A stretch of DNA of 64,000 nucleotides, taken from Owenweeksia sp048267305. Lineage in GTDB: Bacteria > Bacteroidota > Bacteroidia > Flavobacteriales > Schleiferiaceae. The notes beneath the pieces are model-generated. The model was not told where the DNA came from. It saw only the letters and a program-made list of their open reading frames with translations, and made no database searches. Every line of letters starts with the position of its first letter. The first letter of the stretch is position 1. The stretch spans positions 65,284 through 129,283 of the forward strand of contig JBLWXT010000012.1 in assembly GCA_048267305.1 (NCBI GenBank), read 5' to 3'. This document shows, in pieces, positions 8,564-17,481 of this stretch. A program made the position numbers and the translations under genes.

Positions 8564-9715
8564 ATGCGCAAACAATTAAACTACAGTTGGTTATCCGTTT
8601 TGGCTTTAGCCTTAATATTAACCAACGGTGTGGTTGCTCAAGACCATAAGGGGCACAATCACGAAGAAAATGTTACCGAAACAGTAGAAGAAGCTACTTC
8701 TGCTCATGAATCAGTAGCTCCAACTTTAGAGGACGAGGCGTATGATCCTACTCCTGTAGTGATGCATCATATTCAGGATTCCCATGGTTTTCATGTATAT
8801 GGAGAAGGGGAAAATGCTGTAAGTGTTCCTCTGCCGGTGATACTATGGACAGACAATGGTCTTGTTACCTTTATGTCTTCTGCCTTTCATCATGACGTAG
8901 AAGGACATCATGTGGTTGAAAGCAACGGAATGCGCTTTGTGAATGTACATGAAGATATTTATCAACTCAATGATGGTGCAGAAGCAATAGAGTTTGATGC
9001 TGATCATCATCCCACAAACGCCTCTAAGCCTTTTGATTTCTCTATAACCAAAAATGTTTTTACACTTTTATTAGCTTCACTAATAATATGTGTTGTGTTT
9101 ATGAGCGTGGCCAGGCGATACAAAAAGGGACATGAAGTGCCTAAAGGACTTGCCGGCTTTATGGAGCCTTTAGTGGTATTTGTAAGAGATGATATTGCTG
9201 AGCCAAACATTGGTAAGAAATATGAGCGCTACATGCCGTTGTTGCTTACCATGTTCTTCCTTATATGGGTTTTAAACCTTATCGGTTTGGTGCCTTTCTT
9301 TCCGGGAAGTGCCAACATGAGTGGGAACATCGCCTTTACCTTATCTTTAGCTTTTATCACTTTATTGGTTACCAACTTTAGTGGAAACAAGGGATACTGG
9401 AAACACATATTACTACCACCAGTACCTAAAGCACTTTGGATTATTATGATTCCTGTGGAAATCATCGGTATCCTTACAAAGCCTTTCGCTCTTATGATTC
9501 GTTTGTTTGCAAACATTACTGCAGGCCACATTATCGTATTGAGCCTTATCTCACTTATTTTCATATTTAAAACTCCGGCTATGGGATTGGTATCAGTGCC
9601 TTTTGCATTGTTTATCTCCGTGTTGGAATTGTTGGTGGCTGCTTTGCAAGCCTATATTTTTACGATGCTCACCGCGCTATTTATCGGTACTGCCGTAGCG
9701 GAAGATCATCATTAA
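8564..9715 (+). CDS. atpB: ATP synthase Fo subunit a, with His-rich N-terminal extension
   Basis: Forms the proton half-channels of Fo against the c-ring. The 383-residue protein is much longer than the E. coli subunit (271). Residues 1-26 look like a cleavable signal. Residues 27-160 are periplasmic with about 15 His (for example DHKGHNH and FHHDVEGHH). The canonical helices follow from about 165. The essential Arg is in ALMIRLFANITAGHI near residue 313, and the Gln and Glu of the last helix are in ELLVAALQAYIF. The extension is typical of Bacteroidota atpB. The gene has its own promoter and leads the Fo-F1 cluster. Confidence 0.96.
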   Translation: MRKQLNYSWLSVLALALILTNGVVAQDHKGHNHEENVTETVEEATSAHESVAPTLEDEAYDPTPVVMHHIQDSHGFHVYGEGENAVSVPLPVILWTDNGLVTFMSSAFHHDVEGHHVVESNGMRFVNVHEDIYQLNDGAEAIEFDADHHPTNASKPFDFSITKNVFTLLLASLIICVVFMSVARRYKKGHEVPKGLAGFMEPLVVFVRDDIAEPNIGKKYERYMPLLLTMFFLIWVLNLIGLVPFFPGSANMSGNIAFTLSLAFITLLVTNFSGNKGYWKHILLPPVPKALWIIMIPVEIIGILTKPFALMIRLFANITAGHIIVLSLISLIFIFKTPAMGLVSVPFALFISVLELLVAALQAYIFTMLTALFIGTAVAEDHH

Positions 9716-9755
9716 TAAATTGAGTGTATTGTTTAATAATAAATCCTGATTAATT

Positions 9756-9953
9756 ATGAGTTTTGCTGCAATTGGAGCTGGTTTAGCTGTTATCGGTGCT
9801 GGAATAGGTATCGGACAAGTAGGTGGTCGTGCAATGGATGGTATTGCCCGTCAACCAGACGCTAGTGGAAAAATCCAGACTGCGATGATTATTGCTGCTG
9901 CATTGGTAGAGGGTGTTGCCCTTTTCGGTGTTGTAGTAGCTTTGATTTCGTAA
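9756..9953 (+). CDS. atpE: ATP synthase Fo subunit c
   Basis: Proteolipid that forms the rotating c-ring. The 65-residue hairpin has a first helix with the GAGLAVIGAGIGIG glycine motif, a polar loop ARQPDASGK and a second helix with the ion-binding Glu in AALVEGVALFG. Gly and Val follow the Glu, without the Ser/Thr ligands of Na+-type rings, so proton coupling is inferred. A strong hairpin lies 21 bp after the stop and separates this gene from atpF. Confidence 0.96.
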   Translation: MSFAAIGAGLAVIGAGIGIGQVGGRAMDGIARQPDASGKIQTAMIIAAALVEGVALFGVVVALIS

Positions 9954-9973
9954 TCATTTGGAAAACAAAAAGA

Positions 9974-10008
9974 AGAGCTTACCAACGGTTGGTTGGTAAG
10001 CTCTCTTT
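9974..10008 (+). terminator. Hairpin between atpE and atpF (partial terminator or mRNA stabiliser)
   Basis: A perfect 13-bp stem (9974-9986 with 9992-10004), 5-nt loop, followed by CTTT. The stem core is GAGCTTACCAAC. The short U-run argues for leaky termination or 3' end protection, not a full stop, since atpF follows within 50 bp. Confidence 0.65.
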
Positions 10009-10055
10009 AAAAGAATTGAATCGAGGATTCACACGTATTTAAATTATAAAACAAA

Positions 10056-10550
10056 ATGGATTTAGTTACACCGGAAATAGGCCTGATTTTTTGGACCACC
10101 GTTACTTTCGTTATCCTGCTTTTTCTTTTGGCAAAATTTGCCTGGAAGCCAATATTGTCAGCTGTAAAAAACCGCGAGGAGTCTATCCGTGAGGCACTTC
10201 TCTCTGCTGATAAGGCTCGTGAGGAAATGGCACAACTTAAATCTGATAATGAGCAAGTGCTTCGTGAGGCTCGTGCCGAGCGTGATTCTATCCTTAGGGA
10301 TGCCCGCGAAATCAGGGAGAAAATGATAGCTGATGCTAAGGAAATAGCCGGAACAGAGGCTAATAAAATGGTAGAACAAGCCAGGGAATTGATTGAAAAT
10401 CAAAAAATGGCAGCTATTACCGATCTTAAAAATCAGGTTGCTTCAATGTCTATTGAGATTGCTGAAAAGATAATCCGTAAGCAATTGGAGAATAAGGAAA
10501 ATCAGGTTGCTCTTGTAGAAGAACAATTGAAGGATTTCAAATTAAACTAA
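10056..10550 (+). CDS. atpF: ATP synthase Fo subunit b
   Basis: Peripheral stalk subunit that links subunit a to delta and alpha. The 164-residue protein has one N-terminal membrane helix (about residues 9-28, LIFWTTVTFVILLFLLAKF). A long charged amphipathic helix follows to about 150 with few breaks, ready to dimerise. Length is normal. It follows the hairpin after atpE and precedes atpH by 11 bp. Confidence 0.95.
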   Translation: MDLVTPEIGLIFWTTVTFVILLFLLAKFAWKPILSAVKNREESIREALLSADKAREEMAQLKSDNEQVLREARAERDSILRDAREIREKMIADAKEIAGTEANKMVEQARELIENQKMAAITDLKNQVASMSIEIAEKIIRKQLENKENQVALVEEQLKDFKLN

Positions 10551-10561
10551 GCTACTGACTG

Positions 10562-11119
10562 ATGATTGTAACGACCCTAAATCGCAGATACGCGAAATCT
10601 TTTCTTGGACTTGCTGTAGAGCAAAACGTGCTTGAGCAGGTAAAAGATGATATGGCGTTCATTCTCCAAGTTATCGAGTCGTCAAGAGAGTTTCGCACCA
10701 TGCTTAAAAGCCCCGTTATTAACGAGGATAAAAAGAAAGCGGTACTCACAGCTGTAATAGGCCCTTACGTAAGTGTACTTACAAACTCCTTCATTGATAT
10801 TATTTTGAGAAAGAGTCGTGAATCACAACTTCAGGGGATTGCACATGGCTTTAAAAACCTTTATCGTGAGTATCACGGTATTGAAGAAGCTGTTATTACA
10901 TCAGCCCATGAGCTTACAGCGGCACAAAAGGAAGATATCCGCACCAAGCTTAAAGGCGTTACAGGTAGTAAGATCGAGATCAAGGAAATTATAGATCCAT
11001 CAATTATTGGTGGAGTTAAAATAAGGGTAGGCGACAAGCAATACAACGGCAGCCTTGCTTACCAGTTGGAACAGTTGAAGAGACAGTTTCAGGAGAATCA
11101 ATACATCGCAGACTTTTAA
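10562..11119 (+). CDS. atpH: ATP synthase F1 subunit delta
   Basis: Connects the peripheral stalk to the top of the alpha3beta3 head. The 185-residue protein has the helical N-terminal domain starting RRYAKSFLGLAVEQN and the C-terminal beta-alpha part with the family motif DPSIIGGVKIRVGDKQYNGS near residues 145-165. It is 11 bp from atpF and 27 bp from atpA. No anomalies. Confidence 0.94.
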   Translation: MIVTTLNRRYAKSFLGLAVEQNVLEQVKDDMAFILQVIESSREFRTMLKSPVINEDKKKAVLTAVIGPYVSVLTNSFIDIILRKSRESQLQGIAHGFKNLYREYHGIEEAVITSAHELTAAQKEDIRTKLKGVTGSKIEIKEIIDPSIIGGVKIRVGDKQYNGSLAYQLEQLKRQFQENQYIADF

Positions 11120-11146
11120 CATTACCATTGATAAAGGCTAATTAAA

Positions 11147-12721
11147 ATGGCAGAAGTAAAACCCGCTGAAGTATCAGCAATCTTAAGACAACAACTTGCC
11201 GGATTCAAAAGCGAATCTGAACTGGAAGAAGTAGGAACCGTATTGCAGGTAGGTGACGGTATTGCCCGTGCCTATGGTTTGAGCAAGGCTCAGGCTGGTG
11301 AGTTGGTTGAATTTGAAAACGGTCTTAGAGGTATCGTACTGAACCTTGAAGAGGATAACGTTGGTATTGTATTGCTTGGAAAGGCAGACAATATTAGAGA
11401 AGGAAGTACTGTGAAACGTACCAACCAGATTGCCTCCTTAAAAGTAGGTGAAGGTTTACTCGGCCGTGTAGTTGATACATTGGGTAACCCTATTGATGGT
11501 AAAGGACCAATACAAGGCGATACGTATGAAATGCCATTGGAGCGCAAGGCACCAGGTGTTATCTACCGTCAGCCGGTAACGGAGCCCCTACAAACAGGTA
11601 TTAAGGCGATTGACTCCATGATTCCGGTAGGACGTGGACAACGTGAGTTGATTATTGGTGACCGTCAAACAGGTAAATCTACCGTGGCGATTGACACCAT
11701 TATCAACCAAAAGGAATTTTACGATAAGGGAGAGCCTGTATTCTGTATTTATGTGGCTATCGGTCAAAAAGGATCTACAGTAGCGGGTATTGCAAAAACC
11801 TTGGAAGACAAGGGAGCAATGGCCTATACAGTGATTGTTGCATCTAACGCAGCTGATCCTGCTCCTATGCAGTTTTACGCACCGTTTGCCGGAGCCGCCA
11901 TTGGCGAGTTCTTCCGTGATACTGGTCGTCCTGCACTTATTGTATATGATGATTTATCAAAACAAGCTGTTGCTTACCGTGAGGTATCTCTACTATTGAG
12001 ACGTCCTCCGGGTCGTGAGGCTTATCCTGGTGATGTGTTTTACCTGCACAGCCGTTTATTGGAGCGTGCCGCTAAGGTGATCAATGATGATGGCATTGCC
12101 GCTCAAATGAATGATCTTCCTGAGTCACTGAAAGGAATGGTAAAAGGTGGTGGCTCATTAACCGCACTTCCTATTATCGAAACTCAGGCCGGTGACGTTT
12201 CTGCCTATATCCCTACCAACGTAATTTCTATTACTGATGGTCAGATTTTCCTTGAAAATGACTTGTTCCTCGCTGGTGTACGTCCTGCAATTAACGTAGG
12301 TATTTCTGTATCTCGTGTGGGTGGTAACGCTCAGATTAAATCAATGAAAAAGGTGGCCGGTACACTTAAGCTTGATCAGGCTCAGTACCGCGAACTGGAA
12401 GCTTTTGCCAAGTTTGGTTCTGACCTTGATGCTGCCACCATGGGAGTAATCAATAAGGGTAAGCGTAACGTGGAAATCCTTAAACAAGGTGTAAACAGCC
12501 CGGTATCTGTAGAAAAGCAAATTGCTATCATCTACTGTGGTACTAAAGGTTTGCTTAATAATGTGCCTGTAAATAAGGTGAAAGCCTTTGAAAACGAATT
12601 CATCGATTTCCTTTCCAACAAGCATCAGGATGTGTTGGATACTTTGAGAGCAGGTAAGCTTACCGATGAAGTTACTGACGTGTTGACGAAAGTGGCAAAG
12701 GAATTATCAGCGAATTATTAG
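11147..12721 (+). CDS. atpA: ATP synthase F1 subunit alpha
   Basis: Non-catalytic nucleotide-binding subunit of the F1 head. The 524-residue protein has an N-terminal beta-barrel (about 25-95) and a central domain with P-loop GDRQTGKS near residue 170. The Arg finger region is in the ISVSRVGGNAQ motif near 385, and a C-terminal helical bundle follows. The PAINVGISVSRVG signature is intact. The catalytic beta subunit (atpD) and epsilon (atpC) are not in this window, as is usual in Flavobacteria, where they form a separate operon. Confidence 0.97.
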   Translation: MAEVKPAEVSAILRQQLAGFKSESELEEVGTVLQVGDGIARAYGLSKAQAGELVEFENGLRGIVLNLEEDNVGIVLLGKADNIREGSTVKRTNQIASLKVGEGLLGRVVDTLGNPIDGKGPIQGDTYEMPLERKAPGVIYRQPVTEPLQTGIKAIDSMIPVGRGQRELIIGDRQTGKSTVAIDTIINQKEFYDKGEPVFCIYVAIGQKGSTVAGIAKTLEDKGAMAYTVIVASNAADPAPMQFYAPFAGAAIGEFFRDTGRPALIVYDDLSKQAVAYREVSLLLRRPPGREAYPGDVFYLHSRLLERAAKVINDDGIAAQMNDLPESLKGMVKGGGSLTALPIIETQAGDVSAYIPTNVISITDGQIFLENDLFLAGVRPAINVGISVSRVGGNAQIKSMKKVAGTLKLDQAQYRELEAFAKFGSDLDAATMGVINKGKRNVEILKQGVNSPVSVEKQIAIIYCGTKGLLNNVPVNKVKAFENEFIDFLSNKHQDVLDTLRAGKLTDEVTDVLTKVAKELSANY

Positions 12722-12796
12722 TAGGAAATTAGTAAGGAATAGGGAGTAGGTGCTAAGGACTTACAGCTCCCGACACCATACTCCATACTCAAAAAA

Positions 12797-13660
12797 ATGG
12801 CGAACTTAAAGGAACTTAGAAACAGGATTGTATCAGTATCATCTACCATGCAGATTACTTCTGCCATGAAGATGGTATCTGCTGCCAAGCTAAAGCGCGC
12901 GCAGGATGCTATTACACAGATGCGTCCCTATGCTCAGAAGCTGGAGGAGATATTGGTTAACCTCAGTGCCTCTTTAGACAGCTCAGAAGGAGTTTACTCC
13001 CGTAAGGCTGATAAAGTTGAAAAAGTACTTTTGGTGGCGATATCCTCAAACAGAGGTTTGGCGGGTGCTTTCAATGCAAATATCATGAAGGCTGTTCTTC
13101 GCCAGATGAAGGAGAATCCAGGCGTTAAGTATGAGATTTATGGCATTGGTAAAAAGGTATATGACTTAAGCCGTAGAAGAGGATTTACCTTGGCAGGCGA
13201 GCGCAATGCCATTTACGATGATCTGACATTTGATAACCTGAGCGAAGTTGCTGAAATGCTGATGAAGCGTTTCCGTGATGGTGACTATGATCGCATTGAA
13301 CTTATCTACAATCAGTTTAAAAACGCAGCTGTACAGTATGTGCAGGTTGAGGAGTTTTTGCCGGTAAGAGAAGTAAAAGGAGATGTGTCCCAAAGCACAG
13401 GTGATTATATTTATGAGCCTGGTAAAGAAGAAATCCTGGAAGACCTTATTCCTAAGTCATTAAAAACTCAGCTTTTTAAAGCGGTGTTGGATAGTAATGC
13501 TTCTGAGCATGGTGCCCGTATGACGGCTATGCACAAGGCTACGGATAACGCCTCTGAACTTAGAAAGCAATTGAAATTGTCTTACAACAAAGCCCGTCAG
13601 GCAGCTATTACCAACGAAATCCTGGAGATTGTAGGTGGTGCTGAAGCCTTGAAAGGATAA
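12797..13660 (+). CDS. atpG: ATP synthase F1 subunit gamma
   Basis: Central rotor shaft. The 287-residue protein begins with the conserved coiled-coil segment LKELRNRIVSVSSTMQITSA. The C-terminal partner helix contains ARMTAMHKATDNASEL and ends TNEILEIVGGAEAL, the family signature. A Rossmann-like middle domain lies between. It is the last gene of the cluster and is followed 27 bp later by an intrinsic terminator. Confidence 0.96.
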   Translation: MANLKELRNRIVSVSSTMQITSAMKMVSAAKLKRAQDAITQMRPYAQKLEEILVNLSASLDSSEGVYSRKADKVEKVLLVAISSNRGLAGAFNANIMKAVLRQMKENPGVKYEIYGIGKKVYDLSRRRGFTLAGERNAIYDDLTFDNLSEVAEMLMKRFRDGDYDRIELIYNQFKNAAVQYVQVEEFLPVREVKGDVSQSTGDYIYEPGKEEILEDLIPKSLKTQLFKAVLDSNASEHGARMTAMHKATDNASELRKQLKLSYNKARQAAITNEILEIVGGAEALKG

Positions 13661-13686
13661 GTTAGATTTTAGACACTAGATATTAG

Positions 13687-13720
13687 AACCCTGATTGGCG
13701 AAAGCTGATCAGGGTTTTTT
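13687..13720 (+). terminator. Intrinsic terminator after atpG
   Basis: AACCCTGAT (13687-13695) pairs with ATCAGGGTT (13708-13716). The loop is 12 nt and the T-run reaches 13720. It closes the ATP synthase operon. Confidence 0.85.
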
Positions 13721-13773
13721 GGTTTAGGGTATATTGTGTTCATCTCTGTGCTAAACCAAATTACATTTGTGAT

Positions 13774-14277
13774 ATGACAAGCACTTTTAATAGCGCACTA
13801 CTGGAGAAGGATTTTCTTCTGATCGAAACCCTCGCTCGCCAAATATGGACGCAGCATTACACGCCCATAATTGGAGCCGGGCAGGTGGCTTATATGTTGG
13901 AGAAATTTCAAAGTATGGCCGCCATGCAAAAGCAGGTTGCTGAAGGCTATGAGTATTATTTGGTTTATGATCAGGGAAAGCCTGCCGGCTACTTTTCTTT
14001 TCTGCCTGAAAAGGAGGCTGTATTTTTAAGTAAGATTTACGTTTTGGCCGAAATGCGCGGCAGAGGTATAGGCCGTAAGGCGATGGATTATATACAAAAT
14101 CAAGCTATAAAGCGCGGTTTATATTCTATCCGGTTAACCGTAAATAAGTATAATACCAAGAGTATTGAGGCTTACCTTAAAATGGGTTTTGAAAATATAA
14201 GACCTGTGGTTTTTGATATTGGCCAGGGCTATATTATGGATGATTTTGAAATGGTAAAAAGGTTAAATCGGGAATAA
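13774..14277 (+). CDS. GNAT family N-acetyltransferase
   Basis: Acetyl-CoA-dependent acyltransferase with unknown substrate. The 167-residue protein has the GNAT core with acetyl-CoA loop EMRGRGIGRKAMDYI near residues 94-108. It is followed by the strand RLTVNKYNTKSIEAYLKMGF typical of small-molecule or protein N-acetyltransferases. A TACATTTG element ends only 4 bp before the ATG, which suggests a very short or absent leader. It follows the ATP synthase terminator and is transcribed independently. Confidence 0.88.
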   Translation: MTSTFNSALLEKDFLLIETLARQIWTQHYTPIIGAGQVAYMLEKFQSMAAMQKQVAEGYEYYLVYDQGKPAGYFSFLPEKEAVFLSKIYVLAEMRGRGIGRKAMDYIQNQAIKRGLYSIRLTVNKYNTKSIEAYLKMGFENIRPVVFDIGQGYIMDDFEMVKRLNRE

Positions 14278-14300
14278 GGAAAAGAGTATATCTTTAAAAA

Positions 14301-14717
14301 ATGTCTAAACCCACCATTGCATTAATAACTATAACGGCCTTTCTTCTGAGTTCATGTCCGGGAGACAGCGAGCCACAAACCCGATACATTACCAAAACCA
14401 TAGAGGTTTCGGCATCGGCCTACAATTCCCTCCACTGGCAAACGGAGGGCAACCCCAACATTACGGCCTTTGGCGACACCCTAAAGCCCGGAATGAAGGT
14501 TATAGCCGTCTCCAGGGATTTATTAGACTCCGGGCTTGTGTACAATAAGCAGATTTCTATAGAAAACCTGCCGGGAATTTATACTGTAAAGGATAAAATG
14601 CACAGCAAGCACAGGCGCAAAATTGATATTTATATGGGCACAAATCTTGACTCGGCAAGAACCTGGGGACGTAAAAAAGTGAAGATTACCTGGATAACCG
14701 ATACGGTGGTGGAGTAG
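14301..14717 (+). CDS. 3D-domain lipoprotein
   Basis: Exported protein with a 3D (Asp-Asp-Asp) double-psi barrel domain, the fold of MltA and YuiC lytic transglycosylases. Residues 1-19 form a lipoprotein signal ending LLSSC. The domain covers about 33-125: VSASAYNSLHW, ITAFGDTLKPGMKVIAVS, then the Asp pair in KIDIYMGTNLDSARTWG near 110-120. The last motif carries the Asp residues that name the family. Length (138 aa) fits a stand-alone domain. It follows the GNAT gene by 23 bp. Peptidoglycan remodelling is inferred from the fold. Confidence 0.75.
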   Translation: MSKPTIALITITAFLLSSCPGDSEPQTRYITKTIEVSASAYNSLHWQTEGNPNITAFGDTLKPGMKVIAVSRDLLDSGLVYNKQISIENLPGIYTVKDKMHSKHRRKIDIYMGTNLDSARTWGRKKVKITWITDTVVE

Positions 14718-14786
14718 GAAGTTAAACAAGCGTTAAAGATCGCATCATTCAGAAAAGTTAGCGTTTGCTATCAATAAAAACTTCAT

Positions 14787-15176
14787 TTGAAACTAGCCAC
14801 ATTCACTTTCCGACTTCCGTATTTCCTAATTGCCATTCTACTTTTTGCTATCGAAGTGGTAATCGCCATCTTCTTTAAGGATGGCTTCATACGCCCTATT
14901 CTTGGAGATTTCCTGGTGGTGATCTTAATTTATTCTTTCCTGATGGCTTTTGTTGTTATGAACAAGTTCAGGTGGGCTCTGGCTGTTTTAGTGTTGGCCT
15001 GTTTTATTGAGTTTCTTCAGTATCTCAACATTATGGCTATGCTGGGTTTAAGCCACAATACTTTTACGCGTATGGTACTGGGTACCACATTTACATGGGA
15101 AGATATACTGGCCTATACACTAGGTATTGGCTTTGTAATAGGGGTAGAATATTTCAGGGATGGCAAGGGCCAATAA
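14787..15176 (+). CDS. DUF2809 family membrane protein
   Basis: Small integral membrane protein of unknown function. The 129 residues hold four hydrophobic helices (about 8-28, 38-58, 62-82 and 100-120). The motif EFLQYLNI in the third is typical of DUF2809/VanZ-like proteins. The start is TTG at 14787, as no ATG gives the first helix. It lies between the 3D-domain lipoprotein and the histidine kinase, with nothing in context that fixes its role. Confidence 0.7.
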   Translation: MKLATFTFRLPYFLIAILLFAIEVVIAIFFKDGFIRPILGDFLVVILIYSFLMAFVVMNKFRWALAVLVLACFIEFLQYLNIMAMLGLSHNTFTRMVLGTTFTWEDILAYTLGIGFVIGVEYFRDGKGQ

Positions 15177-15256
15177 CAGCGCGATTTTCAAAAAACAGAG
15201 ATTGTGGAATTTTGGCGTTAGATTTGATTACCATTGGCTCTATTCAATTTGTTGAT

Positions 15257-16699
15257 TTGAAACACCTCCCGCTTACACTACGCGCCCGTATTTTTATGTC
15301 GATGATCCTTATCATCCTCATATCTTTTTTCCTTACGGGAGCTATCACATTCTATCACTTTAAAAACGCTAATGAGCGATACCACCAGGAGCGGCTCAGG
15401 CGTAAGGAGTATGCGGTTATTGAATCCATAAACTACTTTTTGAGGGAGCAACAAACCATAGATGCCAGCAACGATTCCATTGTGAGCATGTTTGACGATA
15501 AAATTTGTGAGCTCTCAAAAGTAAACAGTATGGACATAAGTATTTACAGCCTTAGCGGGCATATGCTTATTACCAGTAACCCTGTGCTTAGAGATAAAGG
15601 ATTGGTGCGCGATAGTTTGGTCAGCACCCTGGTGCGTACTATAAATGAACGGTCGGGACAAGTGGTGGTTAGTAACGACACGAATGGCATGAAATATTTG
15701 TCTTCCTATGATCTCATCCACAATTTACAGGGCAAGCCATTGGCTATTGTAAACGTACCTTATTTTGATACAGAAGATATTCATCAGCAGGATGTTCAGA
15801 ATTTTTTGATGCGCCTTGGGCAGATCTATCTGTTGCTGTTTTTGGTATCCATTCTCATAGCCTACTTTTTGGCTAATTACATTACCGGTTCGCTTAACGC
15901 GATTGGCCAAAAATTAAAGAACATCCGGATAAATGAGCCTAACCCACCCCTGGAGTGGAAGTTTGACGATGAAATAGGAACGCTGGTAAATGAATACAAC
16001 CGCATGTTGGCAGAGCTTGAAAAGAGTGCCGCTAAATTGGCTCGTACCGAACGTGAAACCGCCTGGAAGGAAATGGCCAAGCAGGTAGCCCATGAAATTA
16101 AGAACCCGCTAACACCCATGCGCCTTAGCGTACAGTATCTGGAGAAAACCCTTAAATGTGCTGATAAGGAAAAGCTTTCTGAGTTTACCGAAAGTATGAT
16201 CAGCCAAATAGACACGCTAAATAGCATTGCCGATGCCTTTTCGCGTTTTGCCAGCATGCCGGAGATGAAGCCTGAAAAGTTTAACGTGGCAGAGGCCGTG
16301 CAAAAAGTAATTGTGCTCTACCCCGGTTACGATATTAAGCTCACTGGCAGGGATAGTAAATTAGCCATAAAAGGCGATAAGGATCAGTTTGTAAGGGCAT
16401 TAAATAATTTAATTAATAATGCTATACAGGCTATTCCGGAAGGCAGAGAGCCCCATATAGCTTTGCAGGTTGAAAGCAAGGATAAGGAGGTGCTTATTTC
16501 CATACGCGATAATGGTGTAGGCATACCCGAAGAACAAACCGAGAAAATATTTGAGCCTCAGTTTACAACCAAAACCAAAGGCATGGGCCTTGGCTTAGCC
16601 ATGGTAAAAAATATTGTAGACGGTTTTAATGGTAGCATATGGCTTACCTCAGAGGTGGGTTGCGGCACAACATTTTACATTTCTCTGCCGGCAGCCTAA
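15257..16699 (+). CDS. NtrY-like sensor histidine kinase
   Basis: Membrane-bound sensor kinase. The protein has a first membrane helix at about residues 14-36, a periplasmic sensor of about 150 residues and a second helix near 197-217. A HAMP-like segment follows, then the dimerisation box AKQVAHEIKNPLTPMRLS near 275-292 with the phospho-acceptor His. The ATPase domain shows NNLINNAIQ, DNGVGIPE and GMGLGLAM. I place the start at TTG 15257 (MKHLPLTLRARIF). ATG at 15296 is a shorter option. The longer frame back to 15095 runs into DUF2809 and has no conserved content. No response regulator lies beside it, so it is an orphan here. Confidence 0.85.
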   Translation: MKHLPLTLRARIFMSMILIILISFFLTGAITFYHFKNANERYHQERLRRKEYAVIESINYFLREQQTIDASNDSIVSMFDDKICELSKVNSMDISIYSLSGHMLITSNPVLRDKGLVRDSLVSTLVRTINERSGQVVVSNDTNGMKYLSSYDLIHNLQGKPLAIVNVPYFDTEDIHQQDVQNFLMRLGQIYLLLFLVSILIAYFLANYITGSLNAIGQKLKNIRINEPNPPLEWKFDDEIGTLVNEYNRMLAELEKSAAKLARTERETAWKEMAKQVAHEIKNPLTPMRLSVQYLEKTLKCADKEKLSEFTESMISQIDTLNSIADAFSRFASMPEMKPEKFNVAEAVQKVIVLYPGYDIKLTGRDSKLAIKGDKDQFVRALNNLINNAIQAIPEGREPHIALQVESKDKEVLISIRDNGVGIPEEQTEKIFEPQFTTKTKGMGLGLAMVKNIVDGFNGSIWLTSEVGCGTTFYISLPAA

Positions 16700-16774
16700 A
16701 TGCCTCATTTCCCTTTTTTATTTTTGAAGCAAATTTCTGTAACCCCTTTTAGTAGAACTCCTAAAATATACTTT

Positions 16775-17470
16775 ATGAAACTTAAAAAGCTTTCTCTAAC
16801 CTTTGTGGCGCTGTGTTTGGCCCTAACCGGCTATAGCCAAAATGAGGCAGCAGCGGTAGGCTTTGGTGCCATTGAAGTTACAGGCCAGGCCAGCATAAGC
16901 CTTCCGGCAGATTATGCCGAAATACAAATTGGGAGTAACGTCAGAAATGCCGATGCTGCCGCTGCGCATAAGGAAGCAACTGCTCAAATGGCTAAAGCCA
17001 TTGAATACCTTAAGAAGCAAAAGGCCGTATCGGATGTGAAAACCACCAGGGTAAGTCTTAACACCTATTACAAGGGTAGTCGCGGTGAAAATGTGGAATA
17101 CTCAGCAAGTCAGTCCCTCTCTTTTTGGTTAAACGACCTGAGTAAGTATGACGAAATTATGTTGGGCCTTATTTCGATTGGCGCAAATAACATCAACAAT
17201 GTAGTTTTTAAATCATCTCAATCAGAAAGCGCAAAGAATACTCTACTACAACAAGCGATGCAGGATGCCCGGAAAAAAGCAGAGCTTATGGCTGGGGAAT
17301 ACGGCCAAAAAGTGGGTCGCGCTATGATGATATCTGACAGAGTAGGGATGGGAAACCCATCGCCTGTGATGGAGTACAAGATGGCTTCATTTGACTCTGC
17401 AGGGCCATCAGTAGAGGGTGGAGCTATTGAAATTTCAACTACAGTAAACGTTCAATTCGCACTTAAATAA
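16775..17470 (+). CDS. SIMPL domain (DUF541) exported protein
   Basis: Exported protein of the SIMPL/BP26 family, which assembles in the periplasm and is tied to stress resistance in several Gram-negatives. The 231-residue protein starts at ATG 16775 with the signal peptide MKLKKLSLTFVALCLALTGYSQ. The domain fills residues 30-230 with the characteristic opening IEVTGQASISLPADYAEIQI. A longer frame to 16700 would bury the signal peptide and is not supported. It is 12 bp upstream of an enoyl-CoA hydratase gene. Confidence 0.85.
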   Translation: MKLKKLSLTFVALCLALTGYSQNEAAAVGFGAIEVTGQASISLPADYAEIQIGSNVRNADAAAAHKEATAQMAKAIEYLKKQKAVSDVKTTRVSLNTYYKGSRGENVEYSASQSLSFWLNDLSKYDEIMLGLISIGANNINNVVFKSSQSESAKNTLLQQAMQDARKKAELMAGEYGQKVGRAMMISDRVGMGNPSPVMEYKMASFDSAGPSVEGGAIEISTTVNVQFALK

Positions 17471-17481
17471 AACCAAGCAAT

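Noticed and set aside
12722..12796. Repeat-like AGTAGGAAATTAGTAAGGAATAGG text between atpA and atpG
   Set aside because: Only loosely periodic AT-rich sequence; I could not define a unit or a second copy with confidence.
15095..15256. Longer start for the NtrY-like kinase
   Set aside because: It would lie in the DUF2809 gene and adds residues without a signal or helix. TTG 15257 fits the first membrane helix.
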